A stretch of 22,093 bases of DNA from NCBI GenBank assembly GCA_964412785.1, contig CAYPQD010000037.1:1-22093 (forward strand), read 5' to 3'. The position numbers were made by a program, and so were the translations under genes. Of the stretch, positions 1 to 7,040 are shown piece after piece; within the stretch, counting starts at the first letter, position 1, and every line of letters starts with the position of its first letter. The notes below the pieces were generated by a model that was not told where the DNA came from, made no database searches, and saw only the letters and a list, made by a program, of their open reading frames with translations. This DNA comes from UBA5336 sp964412785. GTDB taxonomy: Bacteria > Pseudomonadota > Alphaproteobacteria > Caulobacterales > Hyphomonadaceae.

Positions 1-126
1 GGCGGGGTGGTTTTTGTGCTCTGGCAAGGAGAAAGCGGAGCAGGATGCCCGCATCGCCGGACGACACGCTCCTAGCCCTGACGAAAAATCCAAGCGGCCA
101 AGTGGGTCAATTTGGTCGGAACCTGC

Positions 127-250
127 CCTAATACCAATGTGCGCGGATGAAGACCCGTCCGCGGCCACGGCGCATGGGGCGCCGACGCGCAGTCGCGCTT
201 GCCCTGCACTGCAAGGGATCGGTTTTGGGTCCATGCAGCTTGGTATAAGG
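127..250. repeat. Candidate element bounded by 11-bp imperfect inverted repeats
   Basis: The left arm CCTAATACCAA (127-137) and the right arm TTGGTATAAGG (240-250) are inverted copies of each other with 10 of 11 positions matching. They enclose 102 bp that contain a CGCGGA/TCCGCG hairpin (142-163). No coding signal and no clear target duplication are seen. This could be a small non-autonomous or dispersed intergenic repeat; only one copy is present in the window, so this is inference. Confidence 0.3.
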
Positions 251-295
251 TCCCGGTCTTTCGTTTCACTCCAGACCTGTGTTTTAGATCCTTGT

Positions 296-320
296 TTTCG
301 CGAAAGTATCCGTTCGCGAA
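296..320. promoter_or_regulatory. Pair of palindromes, possible operator
   Basis: A 10-bp palindrome TTTCGCGAAA (296-305) is followed by an 8-bp palindrome TTCGCGAA (313-320). Their centres are 16 bp apart, and both share the core TTCGCGAA. They lie in the lower-GC intergenic part. The repetition of the same core suggests a dimeric regulator site, but no regulator or target gene is identified. Confidence 0.25.
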
Positions 321-362
321 TGAGTCCATTTGCTCCGAACGAACTTCTGGGCAGATGCGGCG

Positions 363-599
363 CTAGCCCGTGCTCCGCAACAGGGACACCGCCAGGCGCG
401 CCACCTCAAGCTCTGCGCCCGTGGCGTTGGCGATCAGTGTAGTTGCCATGATGTCCTGACCGTCGCGAGCCAGCGCCATGGCGCGCTCGGCAATGTCCGT
501 TGGAAGCGCCGTGACCAGTTCACGCGCTTCATCCACCAGGCTCGGTTGCCCCCCGCCAGAGGGAAGGGTGTCACTGTTCACGAACTCTACAAACTCCAT
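363..599 (-). CDS. Small hypothetical protein (78 aa) at the end of the photolyase operon
   Basis: I do not recognise the family. The product is 78 residues, acidic in its first half and mostly helical in character, ending with an alanine/leucine-rich segment (ATGAELEVARLAVSLLRSTG). It has no membrane segment, cysteines or obvious motif. It starts 44 bp after the stop of the methyltransferase on the same strand, with GGGA about nine bases before the ATG, so it is probably the last gene of that operon. Codon use looks like the neighbours. It could be a spurious ORF, but its position and composition favour a real small gene of unknown function. Confidence 0.5.
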   Translation of the reverse strand: MEFVEFVNSDTLPSGGGQPSLVDEARELVTALPTDIAERAMALARDGQDIMATTLIANATGAELEVARLAVSLLRSTG

Positions 600-643
600 A
601 AGACATGTCCCTTTGTAATCTCGCAGGAGACCAGGGACAAATC

Positions 644-1876
644 TTACCCCTTGGAAAGGGAGAATTGTCCCACATTGATGCGGCCGCTCTTGAAACCGGC
701 CTCACAATAATGAAGATAAAAGTTCCAGAGATTCTTAAAAGGGGTGTCGAAGCCCATTGCTTCGATTTCATCCCACGCCTCGCTGAAGCGCCGCGACCAG
801 AGTCGCAAGGTGTGGGCATAATCCTCGCCGAAATAGTTGACCCCGTCAAAGCGCAGCCCCGCACGGGCGAACTCCTCACGCAGCGCCGATTCGCTCGCCA
901 GCATGCCGCCGGGAAAGATGTAACGCTGAATGAAGTCGGTGCGTGTGCGGTACGTGTCGAACAGTTCGTCGCGGATCGTGATGATCTGCAGGGCCGCTCG
1001 GCCGCGCGCCTTCAGGCAGTCGATCACTTTCTCGAAATAGCCCGGCCAATAGGCCTCGCCGACCGCCTCGAACATCTCGATGGAGGCGATGCCGTCATAG
1101 GCGCCCTTGTGGTCGCGATAGTCCTCCAGCCGGATATCGACCCGCTCATTGAGGCCGTTGTCCTGCATGCGCTTGAGGGCATAGTCGCGCTGTGAGGGCG
1201 AAATCGTGAGGCAGGTCACGCGTGCGCCGCGTTCGCGCGCCGCATATTCGGCAAAGCCGCCCCAGCCGCAACCGATTTCCAGGAGGTGGCTGTCAGGCCC
1301 GGCTCGCAGCGTGTCGGCAATCGCGGCATATTTTGCTCCCTGTGCCTGCTCAAGGCTCATGTTCTCAGAGCCGAACAGCGCCGACGAGTAGGTCATGCTC
1401 GGATCAAGCCATAGCGCGTAGAACGCATTGCCGAGATCATAGTGCGCCATGATGTTGCGGCGCGCGCCGGCCCGGTCATTGCTGTTGAACACGTGCCGGA
1501 TGCGGTTGACCAGACGGGTCAGCGTGCCGCCAACCGCCAGTTGCCCGGACGCCTCGAAATTGTCGGTGAAGAATTCAAGAACAGCCGTCAGGTCCGGTGT
1601 CGACCACCTGCCATCCATATAGGCCTCGGCAAAGCCGACATCGCCGCCGGCCATCACCTGCCTTGCCATGGCATAGTCATGAACGCAGATGCGTGCCTCG
1701 ATGCCGGGCTCGCCATGGTCGTAGACAAGGACACGCCCATCGGGCATGTCGACCCACATCCGCCCCTTGCGCGCACGCAGGAGGAGCAGGCTGGCGAGGC
1801 GAAAGCTCGCCGGCACGCCTCTCAGTTGGCGAAGGGTCTGTCGGCGCGCTGTTATCGGCTCGTGCGCTTCCGGCAT
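644..1876 (-). CDS. CFA-synthase-family SAM-dependent methyltransferase (non-canonical active site)
   Basis: This 410-residue protein belongs to the cyclopropane-fatty-acid synthase family of lipid methyltransferases. It has the SAM motif LEIGCGWGG (about 199-207), HYDLGN, the MFEAVG glutamate (E270) and the C-terminal EDY tyrosine (Y353). Compared with E. coli Cfa, the active-site cysteine in YSCAYW is serine (S165 in YSSALF), and the histidine 27 residues after the MFE glutamate is glutamine (Q297). It is therefore unlikely to be a standard cyclopropane synthase; UfaM-like methylation of unsaturated lipids is an alternative. I chose the ATG at 1876 rather than 1906 because AGGGAG sits 8 bases upstream and the start overlaps the DUF1365 stop as TAATG. 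It is the fourth gene of the phr operon. Confidence 0.88.
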   Translation of the reverse strand: MPEAHEPITARRQTLRQLRGVPASFRLASLLLLRARKGRMWVDMPDGRVLVYDHGEPGIEARICVHDYAMARQVMAGGDVGFAEAYMDGRWSTPDLTAVLEFFTDNFEASGQLAVGGTLTRLVNRIRHVFNSNDRAGARRNIMAHYDLGNAFYALWLDPSMTYSSALFGSENMSLEQAQGAKYAAIADTLRAGPDSHLLEIGCGWGGFAEYAARERGARVTCLTISPSQRDYALKRMQDNGLNERVDIRLEDYRDHKGAYDGIASIEMFEAVGEAYWPGYFEKVIDCLKARGRAALQIITIRDELFDTYRTRTDFIQRYIFPGGMLASESALREEFARAGLRFDGVNYFGEDYAHTLRLWSRRFSEAWDEIEAMGFDTPFKNLWNFYLHYCEAGFKSGRINVGQFSLSKG

Positions 1877-2682
1877 TACGCGGTCTCCCTGTCCGGTGTC
1901 GACCATGCCCCGGCGGGCCTGGCAATCGTTGTTGGCTGGGGCGGCAGGGCCGGGCGGGCATGGTAGCGCGCGCCGCGTCGCCAGATGCAGAAGGCTTCCC
2001 AGTGAATGCCGGCGGTGACGCCGATCGAGTTCAGCGGCCGTGCCAGCGCGGCCTTCAGGAACGCGCCCGTGGTCGCCGCCTTCCGTTTAAGGGTGATCGT
2101 GGCCATGTGCTGGCGCGTCTCGCCCTGCAGCGTGTCGATGACCAGCTTCAGGCCCGCCTCGCCGAGGCGCAGGGTGAAGCGGTAGTGCCCGGAGACATCG
2201 AAGAAGGGCGAGACATGAAAGACCTTCTCCGCCTCATGCACCTGCCGGCCCGGGCCGATGGCCGCAGCATAGGTATGCCGTTCGCCGAAGGTGTTGTTGA
2301 CCTCGTAGAGAATGCCGGCTGGCCGGCCGTCTTGATCCTCCGCAATCCACAGGGACAGCGGCGCGAAGCGGTAGGCAAGGTGGCGCGGGAAGGTGACGAG
2401 GCGCAGGCCCTTGCCGGCAAGGTCGACGCCCGCAGGCGCGAAGGCGCCGGCTGCCCAGTCGCGCAGCGACGCGGCCCCATAAGCCCCATGGTCTTTCCGG
2501 CGCAGGCTGAACAGCCCCGCGCCATCGGTCGAGAACGCCGCTGTCTGGCGTCCGGCCGCCTCCCAGTGGTCGACATCGATATCGACCATCAGCACCGGGT
2601 AGGCGAAGCGCCGCTCGAACGGCACAAACCGTACATGCGTCGTCCGTCCGCTCAGCAGGGACAGGGGCGCGCGGTCCTTCAC
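1876..2682 (-). CDS. DUF1365 family protein
   Basis: This 268-residue protein matches the DUF1365 family by its opening (a short strand, then HVRFVPFERRFAYPVLMVDID) and by the conserved stretches LVTFPRHLAYRFAPLSLW and VSPFFDVSGHYRF. The family has no assigned reaction. It regularly sits between an amine-oxidase-like flavoprotein and a CFA-like methyltransferase, which suggests a role in modifying membrane lipids. Translation begins at a GTG: on the minus strand GTGA overlaps the stop of the oxidoreductase, and TAATG joins it to the methyltransferase, so the three genes are translationally coupled. No signal peptide or membrane span is obvious. Confidence 0.85.
   Translation of the reverse strand: MKDRAPLSLLSGRTTHVRFVPFERRFAYPVLMVDIDVDHWEAAGRQTAAFSTDGAGLFSLRRKDHGAYGAASLRDWAAGAFAPAGVDLAGKGLRLVTFPRHLAYRFAPLSLWIAEDQDGRPAGILYEVNNTFGERHTYAAAIGPGRQVHEAEKVFHVSPFFDVSGHYRFTLRLGEAGLKLVIDTLQGETRQHMATITLKRKAATTGAFLKAALARPLNSIGVTAGIHWEAFCIWRRGARYHARPALPPQPTTIARPAGAWSTPDRETA
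1885..1890 (-). promoter_or_regulatory. Ribosome binding site deciding the methyltransferase start
   Basis: AGGGAG on the minus strand lies 8 bases before the ATG at 1876. The earlier ATG at 1906 has no comparable site and would give a 31-bp overlap with the upstream gene. Confidence 0.6.
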
Positions 2683-3995
2683 CGGGCAATCTCGATGCTC
2701 GACGCCGGCGTGGGTGCGAGATCCGCAAGTTCAGGGATGTCGAGATTGTCGGTTGTCCACGGCACCTGCCCGCCAAGCGCCAGCGCCGCTTCGAGGCCCG
2801 ATTTCAGGCCGTCCTCGTGGAAGCCCGAACCCAGCCAGGCACCGGCGAACAACAGGCCATCCCGGCCCTGAATGCGGCGCAGCCCACGGGTTGCGGCAAG
2901 GGCTGCGGCATCAAACTGGGGATGATCAAAGCTTGTTTCCGCAAAGGTCAGGGCCGGATCCGGCTCGCTCGGCGGGTTGAGGGTGACGAAGACCGGACAC
3001 TTCGGGTCGATCCCCTGCAGGCGGTTCATCCAGTAGGTCAGGCACAGCTCGCGGCCTTCGCCCTTGATGACGTTCCAGCTCGCCCACGCAGCGCGAAGCC
3101 GCGGCATCAGTGCCGGGTCCCGGTGCAGCACGATCCGGTTGGGACGGTAGCGTACCGAGCCCAGCAGGAAGCGCTGGCTCTCGAAGGCCGGGTCGAGGAT
3201 CGCATGGGCCTGGTCGGAGTGGCAGGCGAGGATGACATGGTCATAGAGGTTGCGGTCTCCGCTCTCGCATTCAACCGCAACCTTGCTGGCGAATGGCACC
3301 ACGCGTCGCACGGGCCGGCCAGAACGCACCCGCTCGCCGAGGTCCCGGCCAACGGCCTCGACATAGTGCCGACTGCCGCCGGAGACGGTGCGCCATTTCG
3401 GCCGTTCGGCGTGCATCAGCCGGTGATTGTCGAAGAACCGGAAGAAGCTCAGCGCCGGATACTCCAGCATGTCGTCTTCCGGCGTCGACCAGATCGCAGC
3501 GCCCATGGGAAGGAGGTAGTTCTCACGGAAATCCGCGTCGAAACCATGGCGGTCCAGCCAGGCACGCAGGGTAGTATCCACGATCGCGCCACTGGCAAGC
3601 TCGGTCCTGGCAATGTCGTTGAAGCGAAGGATGGTGCGCCAGAAACGGTGGAAACGCGGGCGCACCAGGTTGCGCCGGCGCGCGAACAGGCCCCACAGGG
3701 TTGACGCCCATTCAAATCCGTCCGGCGCCGACACACTGAAACTCATGTCGCTCTCGATGGTGGCAACGCCCAGTTCCCCGAAGAAGGACGTCAGGTGGTG
3801 GTAATTGTGGGTGTTGTAGACGATGAAACCCCAGTCGACCGGGATCACCGTCCCGTCATGGTCGACCTCAACGGTGTGCGCGTGGCCACCGAGCCGGTCG
3901 CGCCGTTCATAGAGCGTCACATCCGCCCGGTCCTTCAGCGCCCAGGCTGCCCCGAGCCCGGAAATGCCCGAGCCGATGACGGCAATCCGTTTCAT
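2679..3995 (-). CDS. FAD-dependent amine-oxidase-like oxidoreductase
   Basis: A 438-residue flavoprotein. The N-terminal Rossmann motif VIGSGISGLGAAW (about 6-18) is followed by an acidic strand end and RLGGHAHT, typical of FAD binding in amine oxidase/phytoene-desaturase-like enzymes. A C-terminal FAD motif, FAGAWLGSGFHEDGLKSG, closes the fold. The substrate is not known from sequence. In this gene company (photolyase, DUF1365, CFA-like methyltransferase) it is plausibly a lipid desaturase or oxidase, comparable with UfaD of the Rhodobacter furan fatty acid pathway; that link is inference. It starts with ATG at 3995, overlapping the last 4 bp of the photolyase gene, and ends in a GTGA overlap with DUF1365. 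Confidence 0.87.
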   Translation of the reverse strand: MKRIAVIGSGISGLGAAWALKDRADVTLYERRDRLGGHAHTVEVDHDGTVIPVDWGFIVYNTHNYHHLTSFFGELGVATIESDMSFSVSAPDGFEWASTLWGLFARRRNLVRPRFHRFWRTILRFNDIARTELASGAIVDTTLRAWLDRHGFDADFRENYLLPMGAAIWSTPEDDMLEYPALSFFRFFDNHRLMHAERPKWRTVSGGSRHYVEAVGRDLGERVRSGRPVRRVVPFASKVAVECESGDRNLYDHVILACHSDQAHAILDPAFESQRFLLGSVRYRPNRIVLHRDPALMPRLRAAWASWNVIKGEGRELCLTYWMNRLQGIDPKCPVFVTLNPPSEPDPALTFAETSFDHPQFDAAALAATRGLRRIQGRDGLLFAGAWLGSGFHEDGLKSGLEAALALGGQVPWTTDNLDIPELADLAPTPASSIEIAR

Positions 3996-5443
3996 GCTGC
4001 GTTTCGCCTTTCCTTGAGGGTTTCATAAGCCGACAGCGCCCGCTCCCGCCCCGCCTTGTGCTCGATCACCGGATGCGGCCAGGACTCCCCCAGCACAACT
4101 CCCGCCTTCTGCAACATTGACTGCGGAGCCGTCCATGGCGCGTAGAGATGACGTCGCGGCAGGTTTTTCAGCTCCGGGCACCAGCGGCGGACATAGTCGC
4201 CGCTCTCGTCGAATTTCTCGCCCTGGGTGATCGGGTTGAACACCCGGAAATACGGCGCGGCGTCGGCGCCGGAGCCGGCGACCCACTGCCAGCCGGAGGC
4301 GTTGGACGCCGCGTCTGCATCGACCAGTGTGTCCCAGAACCATGCCTCGCCATCGCGCCAGTCAATCAGCAGGTGCTTGGTCAGGAAGGAGCCGACAATC
4401 ATGCGCACCCGGTTGTGCATCCATCCAGTGTGCCAGAGCTGGCGCATGCCGGCATCGACGATCGGATAGCCGGTCTGCCCGCGCGTCCAGCAGCGGTAGT
4501 CGGCCGCGCTGTCGCGCCAAGGCATGTGGCCGAAATCGCGGTTGTAATTCTCATCGTGCAGCCGCGGATTGTGGTAAAGCAGGACATGGGAAAACTCCCG
4601 CCAGACAATTTCTGACAGAAAGCTGGTCGGTCCGCCACCCTCGCGGGCCTCGTTGCCGAACCGCGCTTCGACGGCGCGCCAGATCTCGGCCGGGCCGATC
4701 TCGCCCCAGCGCAGGTGCGGCGAGAGGCGCGAGGTGCCGTCGATATCGGGGCGGTTGCGCGCCTCGTCATAGCGCGCGATCCCGTGTTCGAGGAAGTGTG
4801 ACAGGCGCGCCTGCGCGCCGGCCTCTCCGGGCGTCCAGACCGGGCCGAACCCGCCCGACCAGTCGGGATTGCCGGGATGCAGCCCCCAGTCGGCAATCGG
4901 GTCGCTGGCGGCGGCGATGCCATCGATCCGGCGCGGGCGGCCGAGCGATTGCGGCGCGCAATAGCCCGCACGCACCGCCTTCCAGTAGGGGGTGAAGACC
5001 CGGTAATAGCCGCCGCTTGAGGTCCTGAGCGCCCAGGGCTCGGTGAGCAGACTGCCATTGAAGCTCGTCACCTCGGTGCCGCCGGCCTTCAGCGCCTCCT
5101 TGATCGACGCGTCGAGCTGGCGCTCCGCCTCGCCATAGCGCCGGTTCCAGTACACCGCCTTGGCACCGGTTTCCGCTACGACATCACTTACCACGTTCCG
5201 CGCCGGCCCGCGGCGCAGCGTCAGCGTGCCACCGATCTCCGACAGGGCCTCCGACAATGCCCTCAGTGACTTGTCCAGCCACCAGCGCGCGGCGCCACCG
5301 ATTGGGCGCAGGCCCTCGCTCACATCGTCGAGCACATACAGTGCGACCACCGGCCGCCCGGAGAGGGCCGCCGCATGGAGGGCCGGGTTGTCGGTCAGGC
5401 GCAGATCATTTCGGAACCACACAAGGGCAGGCTGGAAGGCCAT
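3992..5443 (-). CDS. phrB: Deoxyribodipyrimidine photolyase (cryptochrome/photolyase family)
   Basis: A 483-residue blue-light enzyme that splits UV-induced pyrimidine dimers using FADH-. The N-terminal antenna domain begins LVWFRNDLRLTDNPAL. The C-terminal FAD domain carries GTSRLSPHLRWGEI (236-249), WREFSHVLLYHNP (281-293), TGYPIVDAGMRQLWHTGWMHNR and GWQWVAGSGADAAPYF. The E. coli electron-transfer tryptophan triad is conserved as W319, W362 and W385, and the catalytic-pocket glutamate of the IVWREF stretch is E278. This indicates a class I CPD photolyase. It is the first gene of a five-gene minus-strand operon; AAGGAT lies about 12 bases before the ATG, and an ECF-type promoter candidate lies upstream. 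Confidence 0.95.
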   Translation of the reverse strand: MAFQPALVWFRNDLRLTDNPALHAAALSGRPVVALYVLDDVSEGLRPIGGAARWWLDKSLRALSEALSEIGGTLTLRRGPARNVVSDVVAETGAKAVYWNRRYGEAERQLDASIKEALKAGGTEVTSFNGSLLTEPWALRTSSGGYYRVFTPYWKAVRAGYCAPQSLGRPRRIDGIAAASDPIADWGLHPGNPDWSGGFGPVWTPGEAGAQARLSHFLEHGIARYDEARNRPDIDGTSRLSPHLRWGEIGPAEIWRAVEARFGNEAREGGGPTSFLSEIVWREFSHVLLYHNPRLHDENYNRDFGHMPWRDSAADYRCWTRGQTGYPIVDAGMRQLWHTGWMHNRVRMIVGSFLTKHLLIDWRDGEAWFWDTLVDADAASNASGWQWVAGSGADAAPYFRVFNPITQGEKFDESGDYVRRWCPELKNLPRRHLYAPWTAPQSMLQKAGVVLGESWPHPVIEHKAGRERALSAYETLKERRNAA

Positions 5444-5490
5444 GGTTCAGTGTCATCCTTGCCGTGTGCGAACCGCGCATTGGTCAGTGG

Positions 5491-5516
5491 TACGCACGTC
5501 CCGGCGCTCTAGATCA
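5491..5516 (-). promoter_or_regulatory. Candidate ECF sigma promoter upstream of phrB
   Basis: On the minus strand TGATC (5516-5512) is followed after 17 bases by CGTA (5494-5491), about 48 bases before the phrB ATG. The two blocks and the spacing resemble the promoters of ECF sigma factors of the RpoE-ChrR singlet-oxygen type, which control phr and CFA-like genes in other alphaproteobacteria. I rely on memory for that consensus, so the assignment is tentative. Confidence 0.45.
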
Positions 5517-5546
5517 ATTGCAGATACAAGGCGAAAGGCGGCTGCA

Positions 5547-5750
5547 ATGGATAGGAATGAGGAACCGGACGCAACGAGCGCAGCGCGCCAGACCGCAGGC
5601 CAGCTCGAACTGCAGTATGGTGAAGACGCCGAGGTGATCGCCACTCTCCGCGCGGCCGAGGTCGCCGCCATGGGCGATGGCGAGGCGCTCGCCCATTGGG
5701 ACCAGGTGATCGCCCTGCTGTCGGGACGTTCCGGCTCGGTCCATCACTGA
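5547..5750 (+). CDS. Small hypothetical protein (67 aa)
   Basis: The family is not recognised. The 67-residue product starts MDRNEEPDATSAARQ and continues with an amphipathic acidic helix-rich part containing ELQYGEDAEVIATLRAAEVAAMGDGEALAHW. There is no membrane segment, signal peptide or cysteine. The chosen ATG at 5547 follows AAAGG at a usable distance, whereas the long upstream extension of this frame runs antisense through phrB and is not credible. It is divergent from phrB across about 100 bp and convergent with the DUF3089-like gene, with only 16 bp between stops. Its codon use looks native, so it is probably a real gene. Confidence 0.6.
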   Translation: MDRNEEPDATSAARQTAGQLELQYGEDAEVIATLRAAEVAAMGDGEALAHWDQVIALLSGRSGSVHH

Positions 5751-5766
5751 GTTCCCCCGGCCGGTG

Positions 5767-6645
5767 CTACTGGCCCGCCTCTTCGACCGCAATTTCGCCC
5801 GGACGCCGGATCGGCGCAACCTCGATGCTGTCAAAGCCCTCCAGCGGCTCGGCCAGCATCGGCGCATTATCGTTCAGCCAGGCCAGCACCGCCGCGGTGT
5901 GGGCCGCGATCTGCGCGGACGTCTCTTCCGGGTCGGCGAGCCTGTATGCAACCGGCTGGCGCATCAGGCGCGGGGCTACCAGCCCGCTCCAGCCACGCTG
6001 CGCCGAAACCTTCACCAGCAGCGGGCAGTCGAGGCCCGGGGCCGGGCTGCAGGCCAGCGCTTGCGGGGTGTCCCGCGTGACGAACGCCACATGCCCGGCG
6101 ACACGTTCGGCCAGCAGCAGGTCGTCGTCGAGACGGGGCGCGATGGCCTGCGCGACGGGCGCGGCCATGCCGGGTGCAGTGGCGATAAGGACGGCACGGC
6201 CATTGTTGCGCGCATCGAGATAGTCGGAAAAGGCCACGCGGATATCTTCAAGGCTCTCTGCCGTCAGGCCATTGGCGGCGCTTGCGGGCGAGGCGAGCCG
6301 GTAGGCCGGCGCAAACACCGGGCCTGCCGCGCCGAGGCTGTCGAGCATCTCGGCCGAGGCGCGGATGACATCGTCCTGCATGGCCGGATCGGCGGCCGCA
6401 ATCATGCCATGGCCGAGCGGGGCCGCGCCCGGCGCAGGCACGAAGAAGACGTCGACCGCCCAGCCGCTATCCCAGACGGCCGCCGGAAGCTCAATCGGAT
6501 GCAGCAGCCAGGCATCGCGCGTGCCATAGTCCGGCGCCGGCGCCATGGCCGGGCTGCCCTGGCTCAGTAGCATGCGGTAGCTCCAGTCCTTCAGCCCGAA
6601 CCAGAGGGCGACAATCAGCAGGAGCGCGAGCAGGAGGCGGCTCAT
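5767..6645 (-). CDS. DUF3089-like (alpha/beta-hydrolase-like) protein lacking the catalytic serine
   Basis: A 292-residue protein with an N-terminal membrane anchor (hydrophobic residues about 3-17). It then resembles DUF3089: AVDVFFV, VFAPAYRLASP and DIRVAFSDYLDARNNGRAVLIA, which match the strands and helix leading to the nucleophile elbow. At the elbow the expected GHSQG is replaced by TAPGM (156-160), so no serine nucleophile is present. A CSPAPGLDC pair of cysteines follows. It is likely an inactive or repurposed hydrolase fold facing the periplasm. Its start overlaps the DUF6285 stop as ATGA, so it is the third gene of that operon. The family assignment is by pattern and moderately secure. 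Confidence 0.65.
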   Translation of the reverse strand: MSRLLLALLLIVALWFGLKDWSYRMLLSQGSPAMAPAPDYGTRDAWLLHPIELPAAVWDSGWAVDVFFVPAPGAAPLGHGMIAAADPAMQDDVIRASAEMLDSLGAAGPVFAPAYRLASPASAANGLTAESLEDIRVAFSDYLDARNNGRAVLIATAPGMAAPVAQAIAPRLDDDLLLAERVAGHVAFVTRDTPQALACSPAPGLDCPLLVKVSAQRGWSGLVAPRLMRQPVAYRLADPEETSAQIAAHTAAVLAWLNDNAPMLAEPLEGFDSIEVAPIRRPGEIAVEEAGQ

Positions 6646-7040
6646 TCAGGGTCCTTTCGGTCGGCGGATGTGGCCGCCAGAAAGCCCGAATAGGTCGGCT
6701 GATCAACCGCCAGCTGGTCGATTGTCGACAGTCGCAGGTGCTCAAGCAGGCCCGGCGTGGCCGCCGTAACCCCGCCGCAGCGGATCGCCTCGCAGAGCGC
6801 GTGGTTGAGGGCGGCCACATCGGCCCCGATCGGCGCATCCGGCAACAGGGCGCGCAGGCGCTCCGCCTCGCGGGCCTCGGCCGCCTTGCGTGTCGCCAGC
6901 TCCCGCTCAACGATCGCCAGGGCATTGGCCGCGACCCGCGCATGGAAGGCGGCATGGCCGGTAAGCTGCAGCGCGACAGTGTCGGTAATGAAGGCCCGCA
7001 CGGCAGCGACCAGTTCAGCGGCGGACGGGGCTTCATGCAT
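6642..7040 (-). CDS. DUF6285 domain protein (LvaB-like partner)
   Basis: A 132-residue protein with the hallmarks of DUF6285: an N-terminal SAAELVAAVRAFI helix, then FHARVAANALAIVERELA, and the terminal LLEHLRLSTIDQLAVDQPTYSGF. The family accompanies APH-type phosphotransferases and acyl-CoA dehydrogenases. The small protein LvaB, needed for the LvaA kinase in Pseudomonas levulinate catabolism, appears to be of this kind (my recollection). The ATG at 7040 overlaps the upstream kinase stop as ATGCATGA, an arrangement that fits two subunits of one complex. An in-frame extension upstream to 7118 lies inside the kinase gene and was not used. Confidence 0.8.
   Translation of the reverse strand: MHEAPSAAELVAAVRAFITDTVALQLTGHAAFHARVAANALAIVERELATRKAAEAREAERLRALLPDAPIGADVAALNHALCEAIRCGGVTAATPGLLEHLRLSTIDQLAVDQPTYSGFLAATSADRKDPE

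Larger units (their letters stand above)
1..362. other. Intergenic stretch without a confident gene
   Basis: No reading frame here has convincing coding character. Several frames are open by chance, including one on plus that ends in TAA at 129-131 and could be the tail of a gene entering from the left, but its codons (AGA, AGG, AAT, CTA) do not suit this GC-rich genome. The part from about 240 to 345 is clearly lower in G+C than the flanking genes, as promoter or untranslated DNA would be. It holds an inverted-repeat-bounded element (127-250), a small hairpin (142-163) and two palindromes (296-320), listed separately. A minus-strand gene could begin near the left edge and use this as its promoter region; I cannot show it. 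Confidence 0.5.

Noticed and set aside
3..131. Possible C-terminal tail of a plus-strand gene entering from the left edge
   Set aside because: Only about 42 codons are open, with codons unusual for this genome and no recognisable motif; it cannot be supported without sequence to the left.
1877..1906. Upstream ATG (1906) for the CFA-like methyltransferase
   Set aside because: It has no ribosome binding site, whereas AGGGAG and a TAATG junction support 1876.
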